A DNA stretch of 64,000 nt from Methylotenera versatilis 79. GTDB lineage: Bacteria; Pseudomonadota; Gammaproteobacteria; Burkholderiales; Methylophilaceae. Below the pieces are notes generated by a model. It was not told the DNA's origin and did not search any database. It saw nothing but the letters and a program-made list of their open reading frames with translations. The position numbers and the translations under genes were made by a program. Below are positions 1 through 8,937 of this stretch, piece by piece. The stretch spans positions 1,984,001 to 2,048,000 of the forward strand of contig NZ_ARVX01000001.1 of assembly GCF_000384375.1 (NCBI RefSeq), read 5' to 3'. Position 1 is the first letter of the stretch. Every line of letters begins with the position of its first letter.

Positions 1-330
1 GCTACAAATCACCAATGCACCGCGAATTATTTCGTGGCCTGGCAAGACATTAAACCAAGCGTTATCTATCCATTGTAAACCGCCACCAATGGTCAATACA
101 GCTAATAATAATGCTTGAATTGCTACTTCAATTAAAGCTAGTTTACTTTTTGCGCTGGTGTAATCAGCCGCTTTTTGATGGGATTCTAAGGTGATATTGC
201 CTGAAAATGCTGTTGGTACGGCACCGCGATGCGCTTGCACATAATTAATATGTCGCGAGCCAAGCCAAATGCGCGTGGCTGTCGTTGCGATTAATAAGAA
301 AATAAAAACAAATGTGAGCGTGGATGCCAT
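1..330 (-). CDS. M48 family peptidase, N-terminal part (cut by window edge)
   Basis: The 110 visible residues start MASTLTFVFIFLLIATTA and run off the left edge without a stop. There is a hydrophobic segment at about residues 3-20, then the polar stretch GSRHINYVQAHRG, then a second hydrophobic segment at about residues 65-85. This pattern resembles the N-terminal membrane domain of Ste24/CAAX-type M48 metalloproteases, which act in the inner membrane. The catalytic HExxH motif would lie outside the window, so the family call rests on the N-terminal domain only. Its position divergent from orn is usual in betaproteobacteria (recalled). It shares a 114-bp AT-rich intergenic region with orn. 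Confidence 0.7.
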   Translation of the reverse strand, partial: MASTLTFVFIFLLIATTATRIWLGSRHINYVQAHRGAVPTAFSGNITLESHQKAADYTSAKSKLALIEVAIQALLLAVLTIGGGLQWIDNAWFNVLPGHEIIRGALVICS

Positions 331-444
331 ACGGTTAAAAGCTTAAATATTAAATATAATGTTATTGTGAAGCATTTATGCGCAGTACGTTCAATTTTGC
401 GCTGAATAATTTAATTTTTTTAACTGTATTTAATGGAAATCATG

Positions 445-1005
445 ATGAGCGCTCCCAGCAATAACCAAAATAATGACAATTTAATCTGGCTAGATATGGA
501 AATGAGTGGTTTGCTGCCAGATAGCGATCGTATTTTAGAGCTTGCCGCTGTGGTGACTGATGCCGATTTAAACGTACTAGGCGAATCGCCAGTGCTAGTT
601 ATTCATCAAGCAGATAGTGTATTAGATGGCATGGATGCTTGGAATAAAGGTACACATGGACGCAGTGGCTTAATCGAAAAGGTAAAAGCCAGTACACTGG
701 ATGAACAAACTGCAACGGAACAAATGATTGCGTTCTTAAAGCAATATGTGCCGGCTGGTAAGTCGCCGATGTGTGGTAATTCTATCTGCCAAGATAGACG
801 ATTTATGGCGCGCTACATGCCAGAGTTGGAAACCTATTTCCATTACCGTAATTTAGATGTCAGCGTATTTAAAGAACTGGCACGCCGTTGGAAACCGACG
901 ATTTATTCTGGGTTTAAAAAAGCCAGCAAGCATGAAGCATTAGCTGATATCTATGAATCGATTGATGAACTTAAATATTATCGCGAACATTTTATTGTTA
1001 AGTAG
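445..1005 (+). CDS. orn: Oligoribonuclease
   Basis: Orn is a 3'-5' exoribonuclease that degrades 2-5 nt RNA oligomers and pGpG in the cytoplasm. The protein shows the DEDDh-family signatures WLDMEMSGL near the N-terminus, [17 protein letters not shown] in the middle, [21 protein letters not shown], and a C-terminal KYYREHFI. It aligns along its length with the family at about 186 residues. Three in-frame ATGs are available (433, 442, 445). I chose 445 because GGAAA at 435-439 is correctly spaced and because known Orn proteins start MSA. The 433 start would add four residues. Confidence 0.95.
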   Translation: MSAPSNNQNNDNLIWLDMEMSGLLPDSDRILELAAVVTDADLNVLGESPVLVIHQADSVLDGMDAWNKGTHGRSGLIEKVKASTLDEQTATEQMIAFLKQYVPAGKSPMCGNSICQDRRFMARYMPELETYFHYRNLDVSVFKELARRWKPTIYSGFKKASKHEALADIYESIDELKYYREHFIVK

Positions 1006-1143
1006 TTTTGATATTTAATATTCTTACTTTAAGCGTTGTACTTAAAAGCTAAATATTCAAGCAAAAAAGCGTTAACAAAAAGTTGCTCAATAATAAAGTG
1101 TTAAGTAGCTTAATTTGGGCAAAGTTAACACAAAATCACAGGG

Positions 1144-1179
1144 CAAAAAAAGGGGCATAACTATTAAAGTTATACCCCT
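1144..1179 (-). terminator. Rho-independent terminator of glgA
   Basis: Read on the minus strand, an 11-bp stem (AGGGGTATAAC / GTTATGCCCCT, one mismatch) with a short loop is followed by seven T residues. It begins 68 nt past the glgA stop, so it should end glgA transcription. On the plus strand the T-tract is missing. Confidence 0.8.
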
Positions 1180-1246
1180 AGGGAGGAGAAGTTGGCTTTG
1201 GAGAAGCTTAATTATGTATAAGCATTAGCTGTGCCAACTTTTCATC

Positions 1247-2707
1247 CTATTTAATTAATAGTGTTTTTTCGTATAAATTTAAATAAATTTGCGCACTAAA
1301 TGCCCAACTCACTTCGCGATTCATGCCATTTTTTTGCACTTTCCGCCACGTAATTCTATCTTTCCAGACATCAACTGCACGGTGAATAGCCGTTAAAAGT
1401 GCTACAGAAGTGGCAGATTCGATGACAAATCCTGTCGCAGTATTATCCTTAATCGTTGCATCGTTTGTATCCTTCACGGAGTCTGCTAAACCACCTGTGG
1501 CTGTTACAATTGGCGGTGTTCCACATGTTAATCCATACAGTTGATTTAAGCCGCAAGGCTCAAAACGAGATGGCATGATAAAAAAATCTGCACCTGCCAT
1601 AATGTTGTGCGAAAGTGATTCATGGTAGCCGGTGCTCATGCTAACTTGATCTGGAAAGCGTTCAGCTAAATCGATAAAGCTCGCTTCAAGAATTTTATCG
1701 CCACTACCCAAAATCGCAAATTGGCAACCTTGCTGAATGAGTTGCGGCATGATTGAAGGTAACAAATCCAAGCCTTTTTGATGAGTAAGCCGACTAACGA
1801 TGCCCAATAATGGGGCATTTGCATCAATTTGAAGCCCTAACTGTTGTTGTAGCGACATTTTTACCACTTGTTTGCCAGCAATACGTTTATTGCTGTAATT
1901 TTTAGGTAAATGTACATCGGTTGCTGGGTTCCAATCTTGCGTATCGATGCCGTTTAAAATACCAGTTAAATCATCACTACGCGCTGCTAACAAACCTTGT
2001 AAGCCAAAACCAAATGCCTCGGTTTGAATCTCTTGTGCGTAGGTCGGGCTTACGGTGCTTAATTGGTCTGCGTAAAACAGCCCAGCCTTTAAAAAAGATA
2101 CTTGATTAAAATATTCGTAACCATTGATACTAAAATCAGCAATCGGCAGTTCCAGCGCAGTTATCCAGCTGGCATTAAAATTACCTTGAAAAGCCAAATT
2201 GTGAATGCTGAAAATTGATTTGGTTTGGCTATCGTCAACTAACTTCATATAAGCAGGCGCCAAACCAGTTTGCCAATCATTACATTGAATCAGGTCAGGA
2301 ATCCAATCTGGTAACGGGCTTTGCGCGCTACATAAAAGGCTGGCAACGCGTGAAAGCACGCCGAATCTCAATGGATTATCTAGCCAGTCTTTACCATTTT
2401 CATCGCTATATGGTCCGCCAACGCGCTCATATAATTGTGCATTTTTAATCACAATCACTTCTAAATCGCTATCGGGCATCGTGCCTGTCATGATTGAACA
2501 AGGCTGATTTAACACTAGAATATTAGTCACAACTTTGGTGTTTTTTAATTTAGCCAACACAGCGCTATAACCTGGCATTACTAATTTGATATCGCCATCG
2601 AATGTTGGCAATTGTTGAATCGCTTTTGGTAGCGCCCCGCTAACATCTGCAAGGCCGCCTGTTTTGATGAGTGGATAAGCTTCTGATGTGGCAAATAAAA
2701 CGCGCAA
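1247..2707 (-). CDS. glgA: Glycogen synthase (ADP-glucose, GT5)
   Basis: GlgA transfers glucose from ADP-glucose to the growing alpha-1,4-glucan chain. The 486-residue length is normal for the bacterial family. The ADP-glucose-binding KTGGLADVSGALP motif is at residues 15-27, and the C-terminal GT-B domain carries PSRFEPCGLNQLYG and GTPPIVTATGGLADSV. The gene lies about 20 kb from the main glycogen cluster (pgi, glgB, glgC, GH57, malQ) and has its own terminator. It is divergent from crcB, with 105 bp between the starts. There is no sign of damage. Confidence 0.96.
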   Translation of the reverse strand: MRVLFATSEAYPLIKTGGLADVSGALPKAIQQLPTFDGDIKLVMPGYSAVLAKLKNTKVVTNILVLNQPCSIMTGTMPDSDLEVIVIKNAQLYERVGGPYSDENGKDWLDNPLRFGVLSRVASLLCSAQSPLPDWIPDLIQCNDWQTGLAPAYMKLVDDSQTKSIFSIHNLAFQGNFNASWITALELPIADFSINGYEYFNQVSFLKAGLFYADQLSTVSPTYAQEIQTEAFGFGLQGLLAARSDDLTGILNGIDTQDWNPATDVHLPKNYSNKRIAGKQVVKMSLQQQLGLQIDANAPLLGIVSRLTHQKGLDLLPSIMPQLIQQGCQFAILGSGDKILEASFIDLAERFPDQVSMSTGYHESLSHNIMAGADFFIMPSRFEPCGLNQLYGLTCGTPPIVTATGGLADSVKDTNDATIKDNTATGFVIESATSVALLTAIHRAVDVWKDRITWRKVQKNGMNREVSWAFSAQIYLNLYEKTLLIK

Positions 2708-2812
2708 AATGTGCTTTCATGAATTAGATGGTATATTTAATATTATAGTGGTTAAGCGAATTATTCTTAAACACAAAGATTTTATCAATATTAGACAATA
2801 AGAAAGTACGAT

Positions 2813-3187
2813 ATGGCAGCAGGGCAATGGCTTGCAGTAGGCGGTGGGGCGGCAATAGGGGCTTGGGTGCGCTGGGGTTTAGGCCTTGCGTTCAATGTCA
2901 GTTTATTCCCATTAGGCACCTTAATCGCCAATTTGGTCGGTGGTTTTTTAATGGGTATGGCAATGGCCTATTTTGTAGCGACGCCACTCCAAAACGAGCT
3001 GCGCTTATTTGTCACCACAGGTTTTTTAGGCGGATTGACGACATTTTCCGCATTTTCTGCAGAAGCTTTTAATTATCTGCATAAACAAGAATACGCATGG
3101 GCGGCAGGGCATATTGCCAGCCATGTGTTGGGCAGTTTAGTGATGACTGCAATTGGTTTTGCGTTCATCCAATATTGGCGTAATTAA
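2813..3187 (+). CDS. crcB: Fluoride ion channel CrcB/Fluc
   Basis: This is a 124-residue, four-helix membrane protein of the Fluc family, which exports fluoride as a dual-topology dimer. The family signatures are GTLIANLVGGF (Asn40) and GFLGGLTTFSAFSAE (residues 70-84). I found no fluoride riboswitch in the 105-bp leader. The stop codon overlaps the stop of the convergent PepSY gene on the other strand in a shared TTAA, so there is no room for a terminator between them. Confidence 0.95.
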   Translation: MAAGQWLAVGGGAAIGAWVRWGLGLAFNVSLFPLGTLIANLVGGFLMGMAMAYFVATPLQNELRLFVTTGFLGGLTTFSAFSAEAFNYLHKQEYAWAAGHIASHVLGSLVMTAIGFAFIQYWRN

Positions 3188-4503
3188 TGGGTTAACTCAA
3201 CTGCTTCAGTTTGAGTAGATTTAGATTTTTTATGGATATTGGCATTTTTAAGCTGATGTACAATTGCGCGAGATTTTCGTTTTTTAAGCCAGATGATGAC
3301 GCCAGTGATGGATAAGCCAGTAATAACTAAGCCCATTAAACAGACAAATATTTGCATCGGCAAACCCCAAATTTTTGCCATATGCAATGTCACGATCCAA
3401 CTGGTCAATGTGTCACCAGCATCTTCCCCACTGGGTAAACTTAGTACAATAAATTGTCCAGAATTCGCATCGAAAGTCACACGTGTACTGCCATATTTTG
3501 CGTTAACATCGCGGCTACTTTTTACACGGTATTGATAAATTCCTTGCGCAGGCTTATAACTAATGGCCTGTGGCGCAATTACGCTAAATCCTTTTAATTG
3601 CGCTTGGGTAGCCATCAGTGATTTACCAATTTCAAAGGCTTGTTCAAAGCTTAAAACTGGTACTTCAAGCGGAACGGCTAGTTTTTTAATTTCTGGCTTT
3701 TGTTCTTGCATGAAAATAAACTTAGTGACGGGGCTATATATTTCATCGCCTAAATTAAATGCCACGCTACTCCAGGCAAAGACCAATAATACCGCCCACA
3801 GCCATAGACCGCCTGCGCGATGGAAATCAAAATTGACTTTGTGAAAGCCGCCATTCCAGCGAATTTTCCATGATTTCCACCAGCGCGCTGACCATGATTG
3901 TTCTTTTTTAAGTTTTACTTTTGTTGCGTTTGATTGCAGTTGTGCTTTATTCGCCATTTTTTGACGTTGCATAGGAAAAGTTAAATAGGCGCCAACAAAA
4001 CAGTCTATCGTCCAAAATAGCGCAACAATGCCCAATACATAACCTCCAAATGTGCCGAGTGCGAGTGCGTAATGCAGCTCAAAAATAAACGGCATCATAT
4101 TTTTCCAGCTTTCAGAAATTTCATTGGAATTGCGTTCGCCGATGATGTTAGCGGTGTATGGATTGACATAAATCTGCCTATGTTTGAGCGTATACGGTTT
4201 GTTATTAACAGGATTTATTTTTGGTGTTAAATAAAATACAGCGGAGTGATTGTCTTTTTGCGATAACTCTAAATAATTAATATTGGCATTTGGATATTGC
4301 GCAAGCACTTTGTTACGCAAGGTAAAAGGGTCTATTAATGGTGCCGTTTCAAATGGCTTGTCAGCATACGTTAAATCGTGATTAATATAACCATCAATCT
4401 CATCATAAAACGTGATTAATGCACCAGTAAGCCCGACAATAATCAAGAAAACAGCCATCACAAGGCCAACATAACGATGCATTAAAACAAAAAACTGTCG
4501 CAT
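3184..4503 (-). CDS. PepSY-associated transmembrane protein, putative ferri-siderophore reductase
   Basis: The 439-residue protein has an N-terminal helix at about 10-33 (HRYVGLVMAVFLIIVGLTGA), a large periplasmic PepSY-type region with WKNMMPFIFELHYALALG, further helices near 147-170 and 230-250, and a last one near 380-407 followed by a basic tail. This is the PepSY_TM architecture common beside siderophore receptors, where members act in reductive iron release in the periplasm (family knowledge). It lies 186 bp downstream of a TonB siderophore receptor on the same strand, with a strong hairpin between them. The substrate cannot be read from sequence. Confidence 0.85.
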   Translation of the reverse strand: MRQFFVLMHRYVGLVMAVFLIIVGLTGALITFYDEIDGYINHDLTYADKPFETAPLIDPFTLRNKVLAQYPNANINYLELSQKDNHSAVFYLTPKINPVNNKPYTLKHRQIYVNPYTANIIGERNSNEISESWKNMMPFIFELHYALALGTFGGYVLGIVALFWTIDCFVGAYLTFPMQRQKMANKAQLQSNATKVKLKKEQSWSARWWKSWKIRWNGGFHKVNFDFHRAGGLWLWAVLLVFAWSSVAFNLGDEIYSPVTKFIFMQEQKPEIKKLAVPLEVPVLSFEQAFEIGKSLMATQAQLKGFSVIAPQAISYKPAQGIYQYRVKSSRDVNAKYGSTRVTFDANSGQFIVLSLPSGEDAGDTLTSWIVTLHMAKIWGLPMQIFVCLMGLVITGLSITGVIIWLKKRKSRAIVHQLKNANIHKKSKSTQTEAVELTH

Positions 4504-4619
4504 TAAAATCTAAAATTCCACGTATATATTAAAGACATAGCAATGAATCAATGTCTGGCTAGATTCAAACCCCTAAATTTAACTATTACAATTTTTACAA
4601 ACAATATTGATAAATGTTA

Positions 4620-4662
4620 TTTCTCTCATCATCTATTTGCATCATTAGTTTGATGAGAGAAA
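4620..4662. other. Perfect 12-bp inverted repeat between receptor and PepSY gene
   Basis: TTTCTCTCATCA at 4620-4631 and TGATGAGAGAAA at 4651-4662 form a 12-bp perfect stem with a 19-nt loop. It begins 28 nt past the receptor stop codon. No T-tract follows on either strand, so it may be an mRNA-processing or partial-termination hairpin that sets the ratio of receptor to PepSY protein, rather than a classical terminator. Confidence 0.6.
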
Positions 4663-4689
4663 CGTTATTTATGCTGACAATTAGGCAGA

Positions 4690-7116
4690 TTAAAAGTCGG
4701 CCGAGACAGAAAGCAAGACTGTTCTTGGCGCGCCGACGGTCAAACCTCCACGCGCTGCAGAAAGCCAGTAATCATTATCGAATAGATTCTCAATAGTCGC
4801 TCTAACGTTGACGGGAATATTTCCACTCGTAAATGCGTAGCGTGCACCAAGGTCATAACGGTTCCATGATGGAATTTTTTGCGTATTCTCTGCATTCACA
4901 TATTGCTGGCTGGTGTGTAGCATGCGGGCCGTCAGTGTTAAACCAGTGAGGGCGGGAATATCCCATTCGCCTGCGAGATTAAATTGTAATCGTGGCACTG
5001 CTGGTGCCGTATTGCCGTCATTGAAGCCGTTTTCTGTTTTAGTCAGCTTTCCATCAGTCAAAGCCAAGCCACCCAATACACGTACATGATCGATAGCCTC
5101 ACCTTGGGTAAGTAATTCAATGCCGCGATTACGTTGTACACCATTCATAGAATACCTCAAGGTGGTCGGGTTTATTAAACCACTTGGACGCTCAATCTCA
5201 AACGCACTCACTGTGGTGGCAAAGCGACCAAAGTCATATTTCAAACCCGCCTCGCGTTGTTTGGAAACGGCTGGCGCAAACATCTGCCCAGGATTTGACG
5301 TGGATCCATCATCTGGCGATCTATCCCCTTGATTGAGCGCTTCAATATAGTTGCCGTAGAAAGACAATTGCGTTGTTGGTCGAATGACGAATGCGACTGC
5401 TGGCGTGAGTTTAGATTTATCGTAGTGATCATCTAATCTATTGCCTGTATCTGCGTCAAAATTTGAGCTGATCACCTGCTGATGCCGCGCACCAAGTGTG
5501 AGCTGAACTTTGTTATCTAGCATTGAAACCGTATCGGCCAACGCAATGCTACGTAGCCTGGACTCACTACTTTTTGGCACATTTCCGCCAATAGCGATAT
5601 TCGGTTTCGCCGAAGCTTGAGGCGAATAGACGTTTGAAAAAATTGCGCTTGACCTGACAAACAACCCACCATATTCCATAGCATAATTCGTTACACTTAG
5701 TACAGATTGATGATTTAAAGCGCCTGTATCGAATTTCCCTTTTACACCTACTTCACCTGTAAAGGTGTTGACATATTGTTTAGTACGTGTCGGCAACGCC
5801 CTAATATTTCCCTGCTCATTTGACAATAACCAGCTGGTTTGCAAACTGCTAAAGTCATATTGCGATCCACCTGCTGCGCCATAAACAGTCCAGTCTGGCG
5901 TCAGATCAAACTCCACGCGTGCTGTGCCTGATAACTGATTGCTGTTCCAGTAAGTCCATTTGGGTAGGTAATTGCTTTTTGCATCTGGCGCTGAACCAAT
6001 ATCGAAACCACCGCCCGCGAATAGCAGGCCACTGCGTGCATGTGTAAGTCGATTTTGATAGTTCAAGTCACCTTCAATGCGAAAACGCTCGCCCTGAAAA
6101 TCGATGCCTATCGCAAAAGCATCTAGTTTTTCTTTAGAATTATCTACAGGCGTATCACCTGAGCTAGTGATAATGTTAGCGCGCACGCCCAACTCTTGCT
6201 CTGCGCCAAAGCGACGTGCGACATCAACATGCGCAGCAAGTTGACTATCATCAATAAATGACAAAGTCAGGCGGTTAAGTGGATTTGCGCCCGCGCGTTT
6301 AGGTACAAGGTTGATTGCGCCGCCTACTGAGCCAGCAGGAGCCATACCGTTGAGTAGCGCGTTTGGGCCTCTCAGCACTTCAATGCGTTCAATACCAATC
6401 AATGAACTGGAATCACGTGGCGCAACTCCATACAAACCGTTATACATCGCATCATAGTTATACAAAGTAAAACCACGGATGTTAAATTCATCGCGGCCTG
6501 AACCGCGTGAGTAGGTATTGCGTACAGCAGGATCGTTGACGAGAATATCTCCGATATTTTGCGCTTGTTGATCTTCAATCAACTTGGAAGTGTATTGCGT
6601 TGCACTAAAAGGGGTGTCCATAAAATCTTTATTGCCTAGCAATCCTGCTCTACCTTCACGAGCTACCTGTCCGCCAGCGTAATATGTAGACAGTGCATCA
6701 GTCTTGGCATTTACTGCCACCTCTGGCAATGTATCAGCTTCGGTTTCAGCTTTGATTTCTGGCGCTTTAACAATAATAAATGTGCCGTTCGCTTGTTCAG
6801 TTGCGATTAAATTGGTGCCTTCCAGCAGTTGAGTTAACGCTTGTTTTGCACTCAAATTGCCTTTAAGCGCAGTGGATTTTTGATTGGCAGTGATTTCGCT
6901 AGCGAATAAAATTTGCACACCAGTTTGTTTGGCTAAGCTATTCAGTGCTTTGTCTAGCGGTTTACTTTGTATTTCTACAGCGCTTTTTGGTTCTGCTTGC
7001 GCAGATAATGCCAAGCACATGTAAGCGATTAAGGTTGGTATACGTAAATGCTTTAGCTGTAATGGGTTTAAAAATGGCTGATTGGCTTGCAGATGATTTA
7101 ATGGTGCGGGGTTCAA
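4690..7116 (-). CDS. TonB-dependent siderophore receptor with STN signalling domain
   Basis: The 808-residue outer-membrane receptor starts at a TTG preceded by GAGAG. It has a signal sequence ending ALSAQA (about residue 41), then an STN domain (about 45-115; SKPLDKALNSLAKQTGVQILF) that signals to a FecR-type regulator. The plug domain runs about 165-275 (FNIRGFTLYNYDAM; IERIEVLRGPNALL) and a 22-strand beta-barrel ends in a terminal Phe (LLSVSADF). The plug signatures fit FoxA/FpvA-like siderophore receptors. The sigma and FecR genes lie directly upstream, so the receptor is probably induced by its own ligand. The siderophore is unknown. Confidence 0.93.
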   Translation of the reverse strand: MNPAPLNHLQANQPFLNPLQLKHLRIPTLIAYMCLALSAQAEPKSAVEIQSKPLDKALNSLAKQTGVQILFASEITANQKSTALKGNLSAKQALTQLLEGTNLIATEQANGTFIIVKAPEIKAETEADTLPEVAVNAKTDALSTYYAGGQVAREGRAGLLGNKDFMDTPFSATQYTSKLIEDQQAQNIGDILVNDPAVRNTYSRGSGRDEFNIRGFTLYNYDAMYNGLYGVAPRDSSSLIGIERIEVLRGPNALLNGMAPAGSVGGAINLVPKRAGANPLNRLTLSFIDDSQLAAHVDVARRFGAEQELGVRANIITSSGDTPVDNSKEKLDAFAIGIDFQGERFRIEGDLNYQNRLTHARSGLLFAGGGFDIGSAPDAKSNYLPKWTYWNSNQLSGTARVEFDLTPDWTVYGAAGGSQYDFSSLQTSWLLSNEQGNIRALPTRTKQYVNTFTGEVGVKGKFDTGALNHQSVLSVTNYAMEYGGLFVRSSAIFSNVYSPQASAKPNIAIGGNVPKSSESRLRSIALADTVSMLDNKVQLTLGARHQQVISSNFDADTGNRLDDHYDKSKLTPAVAFVIRPTTQLSFYGNYIEALNQGDRSPDDGSTSNPGQMFAPAVSKQREAGLKYDFGRFATTVSAFEIERPSGLINPTTLRYSMNGVQRNRGIELLTQGEAIDHVRVLGGLALTDGKLTKTENGFNDGNTAPAVPRLQFNLAGEWDIPALTGLTLTARMLHTSQQYVNAENTQKIPSWNRYDLGARYAFTSGNIPVNVRATIENLFDNDYWLSAARGGLTVGAPRTVLLSVSADF

Positions 7117-7233
7117 TTTGGCTCTCTTTTAAAATATTTAGTGTGAATGTTGCTTCAAAGAGTAGCCGTATCAGAAAGCGCTTAACCCTACCTTAACCAT
7201 CAAAAATATTTTGCACTGAGTTGTGTTGTACAT

Positions 7234-8148
7234 TTATTTTGTACCAATATAAATAGCATCATTAGCACCGCGCGTGACTTTCACCGGCAAAATGTTCGGT
7301 AACAACTGAATGATGTCATCGGTAGAATTGGTGTTGAACGTGCCAGATATTTTTAAATTGGCTAATTGTGCGTTAGTTAAAATAATCGGCGTGGTTTTAT
7401 AGCGTTGCATTTCCGCCAAGGCCTGATTCAGCGGTGTGCGTTCAAAGATAATTTTGCCATCTGTCCACGCCGTTTTTAAGGCGGAATCGACTGTTAAGGT
7501 TGATGAAATTTCACCTTGGTTAACGGTTACTTGCTCATTTTTGGTTAGATAAGTTTGTTGATACTGTGTACGCGCTTGGTTGTAACCACGCACTTGCACT
7601 TTGCCTTGCAACACTGTGACGGTGACCTGTTCATTTTTGCGCAACACATCAAAAATAGTACCAACTACTTTTATTTGAGTGGCGCCAGCCTGTACGTAAA
7701 AAGGGCGATATTGCTGGTGCGTAACATGGAACATAGCGCGGCCAGAATGTAATGTAATTTGCCTTGAGCGCAGGTGCCAATCCACTTGCAATTGTGTATT
7801 GGTGTCTAAAGTAAGTTGACTATTGTCAGCCAGCGTCAATGTTTTATGTTCGCCAATCACTGAAGCGATCTTTTCTGTTTTGTAAGTTGGGTCAATCCAT
7901 GCGAGTAGAAAAATTGCCACAAAAAATAGGGTTAATAGTGGCAACGCTTTTTTAATATTGCGCTTTACTTTCAGCTTTAGCGCAGACGTATTTTGTTGAT
8001 AAAGTGATTGATGATGGATAGAAAAATCGGGTAGCGGAAACAGCTGCTGCAATTGCATGCGGTTCGTTGCAATTGCAGCATCTTCAGTCAAAAATTCTGC
8101 TTGAGTTGAAGTTTGCTTTTGTGAGCTGTTTGGTTTCACGAGATTCAA
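7234..8148 (-). CDS. FecR-type transmembrane anti-sigma/sigma regulator (cassette 1)
   Basis: The 304-residue protein has one membrane span at about 67-87 (LLTLFFVAIFLLAWI). A FecR domain follows in the periplasm (about 98-195; LTLADNSQLTLDTNTQLQ, RAMFHVTHQ, VVGTIFDVLRK, VTVLQGKVQV) and the C-terminal region (NQALAEMQRYKTTPIIL) should contact the receptor STN domain. The cytoplasmic N-terminus lacks an obvious DUF4880 (FecR_N) motif. The TTG start overlaps the sigma stop in TTGA, which implies translational coupling. It transmits the siderophore signal from receptor to sigma factor. Confidence 0.9.
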   Translation of the reverse strand: MNLVKPNSSQKQTSTQAEFLTEDAAIATNRMQLQQLFPLPDFSIHHQSLYQQNTSALKLKVKRNIKKALPLLTLFFVAIFLLAWIDPTYKTEKIASVIGEHKTLTLADNSQLTLDTNTQLQVDWHLRSRQITLHSGRAMFHVTHQQYRPFYVQAGATQIKVVGTIFDVLRKNEQVTVTVLQGKVQVRGYNQARTQYQQTYLTKNEQVTVNQGEISSTLTVDSALKTAWTDGKIIFERTPLNQALAEMQRYKTTPIILTNAQLANLKISGTFNTNSTDDIIQLLPNILPVKVTRGANDAIYIGTK

Positions 8149-8714
8149 GTAAGCTTAGTACGATTAAGTTTAGTGCGACAGGCGAGCATGCCAGTGCGCA
8201 AATGTTTCTCTACCATTTTAATGGAAATATGCATTTTGGCCGCGATTTCGGCTTGTGGCAGTTCGTGGATTTTATGCATGATAAAAACCATTTTACAACG
8301 TTCTGGCAAGGTATTAATCGCGTCCGCAAGTAAGTGTAAATCTTGCTTTGCACTTAGAATGCGTGATGCGCAGGGCGCATTTGAGGCAACATCAGGCAAG
8401 TTTTCATACGATTGAACATAGGCATGACGCGAATCTTCTGCACGACAACGATCCACCGCAATATCGTGCGAAATGCGCTTTAATAACGCCAATGGAATGC
8501 GAGCTGGCTCTTTTGGCGTGCGTTCCAACAGATGTACGCAAACATCTTGTATCACATCTTGCGCAAAAATAGGATTACCAAAACGCCGACGCACATAATC
8601 CACTAAATGATCGTAATGCTGAATCAACGCCAAAGTCAGCAAAGACTTGTTCGGCAAATCATCTGGCATGCCAAGCGATGGATTATTTGAGTGTTGATGA
8701 GCGAGGGGTGACAT
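8145..8714 (-). CDS. FecI-type ECF sigma factor (cassette 1)
   Basis: The protein has 189 residues. Sigma region 2 includes HYDHLVDYVRRRFG and DVIQDVCVHLLER, and region 4 includes LPERCKMVFIMHKIHEL followed by an HTH (QAEIAAKMHISIKMVEKHL). Iron-starvation sigma factors of this type direct RNA polymerase to the cognate receptor promoter once FecR is activated. A strong Fur-like box sits 29-43 nt upstream of the start, which suggests repression when iron is plentiful. It is the first gene of a run continuing through fecR-like, receptor and possibly PepSY genes. Confidence 0.93.
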   Translation of the reverse strand: MSPLAHQHSNNPSLGMPDDLPNKSLLTLALIQHYDHLVDYVRRRFGNPIFAQDVIQDVCVHLLERTPKEPARIPLALLKRISHDIAVDRCRAEDSRHAYVQSYENLPDVASNAPCASRILSAKQDLHLLADAINTLPERCKMVFIMHKIHELPQAEIAAKMHISIKMVEKHLRTGMLACRTKLNRTKLT

Positions 8715-8742
8715 TTAATGCGATAAATCTGCAAATTGTTAA

Positions 8743-8757
8743 TGATAATTATTCTCA
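8743..8757 (-). promoter_or_regulatory. Fur box upstream of FecI-type sigma 1
   Basis: TGATAATTATTCTCA matches the 7-1-7 Fur consensus TGATAATGATTATCA at 13 of 15 positions; the differences are the central base and one arm base. It lies 29 nt upstream of the sigma start codon, where Fur binding would block the promoter. Confidence 0.8.
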
Positions 8758-8818
8758 TCTTAACATTTTTGGCTTTGTAAAGGCAACCCAAAGAATCCCT
8801 AGCTTAAGAACTTATAGC

Positions 8819-8852
8819 TAGTGGATTTAAATCTTTCAATTTAAATCCACTA
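8819..8852. other. 13-bp perfect inverted repeat downstream of receptor 2
   Basis: TAGTGGATTTAAA and TTTAAATCCACTA form a 13-bp perfect stem with an 8-nt loop. It begins 86 nt past the receptor 2 stop codon on the minus strand and lies upstream of the sigma 1 promoter. There is no T-tract, so it looks like a 3'-end stabilising hairpin or factor-dependent terminator. It could also insulate the two cassettes. Confidence 0.6.
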
Positions 8853-8937
8853 TCAAGTTTGCAAGTCAAACCGATCTAATGCTAATAAGGTCTGTAATGT
8901 GGACAAAACAAAGTAACTTTTTTGCCCGCACTATTAT

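Noticed and set aside
2708-2812. Fluoride riboswitch upstream of crcB
   Set aside because: No GG-GAUGGCAUUCCGCC-like core is visible in the 105-bp leader.
4608-4622. Weak Fur-like sequence TGATAAATGTTATTT before the PepSY gene
   Set aside because: Only 10 of 15 consensus matches, overlaps the hairpin arm, and AT-rich DNA gives such matches often.
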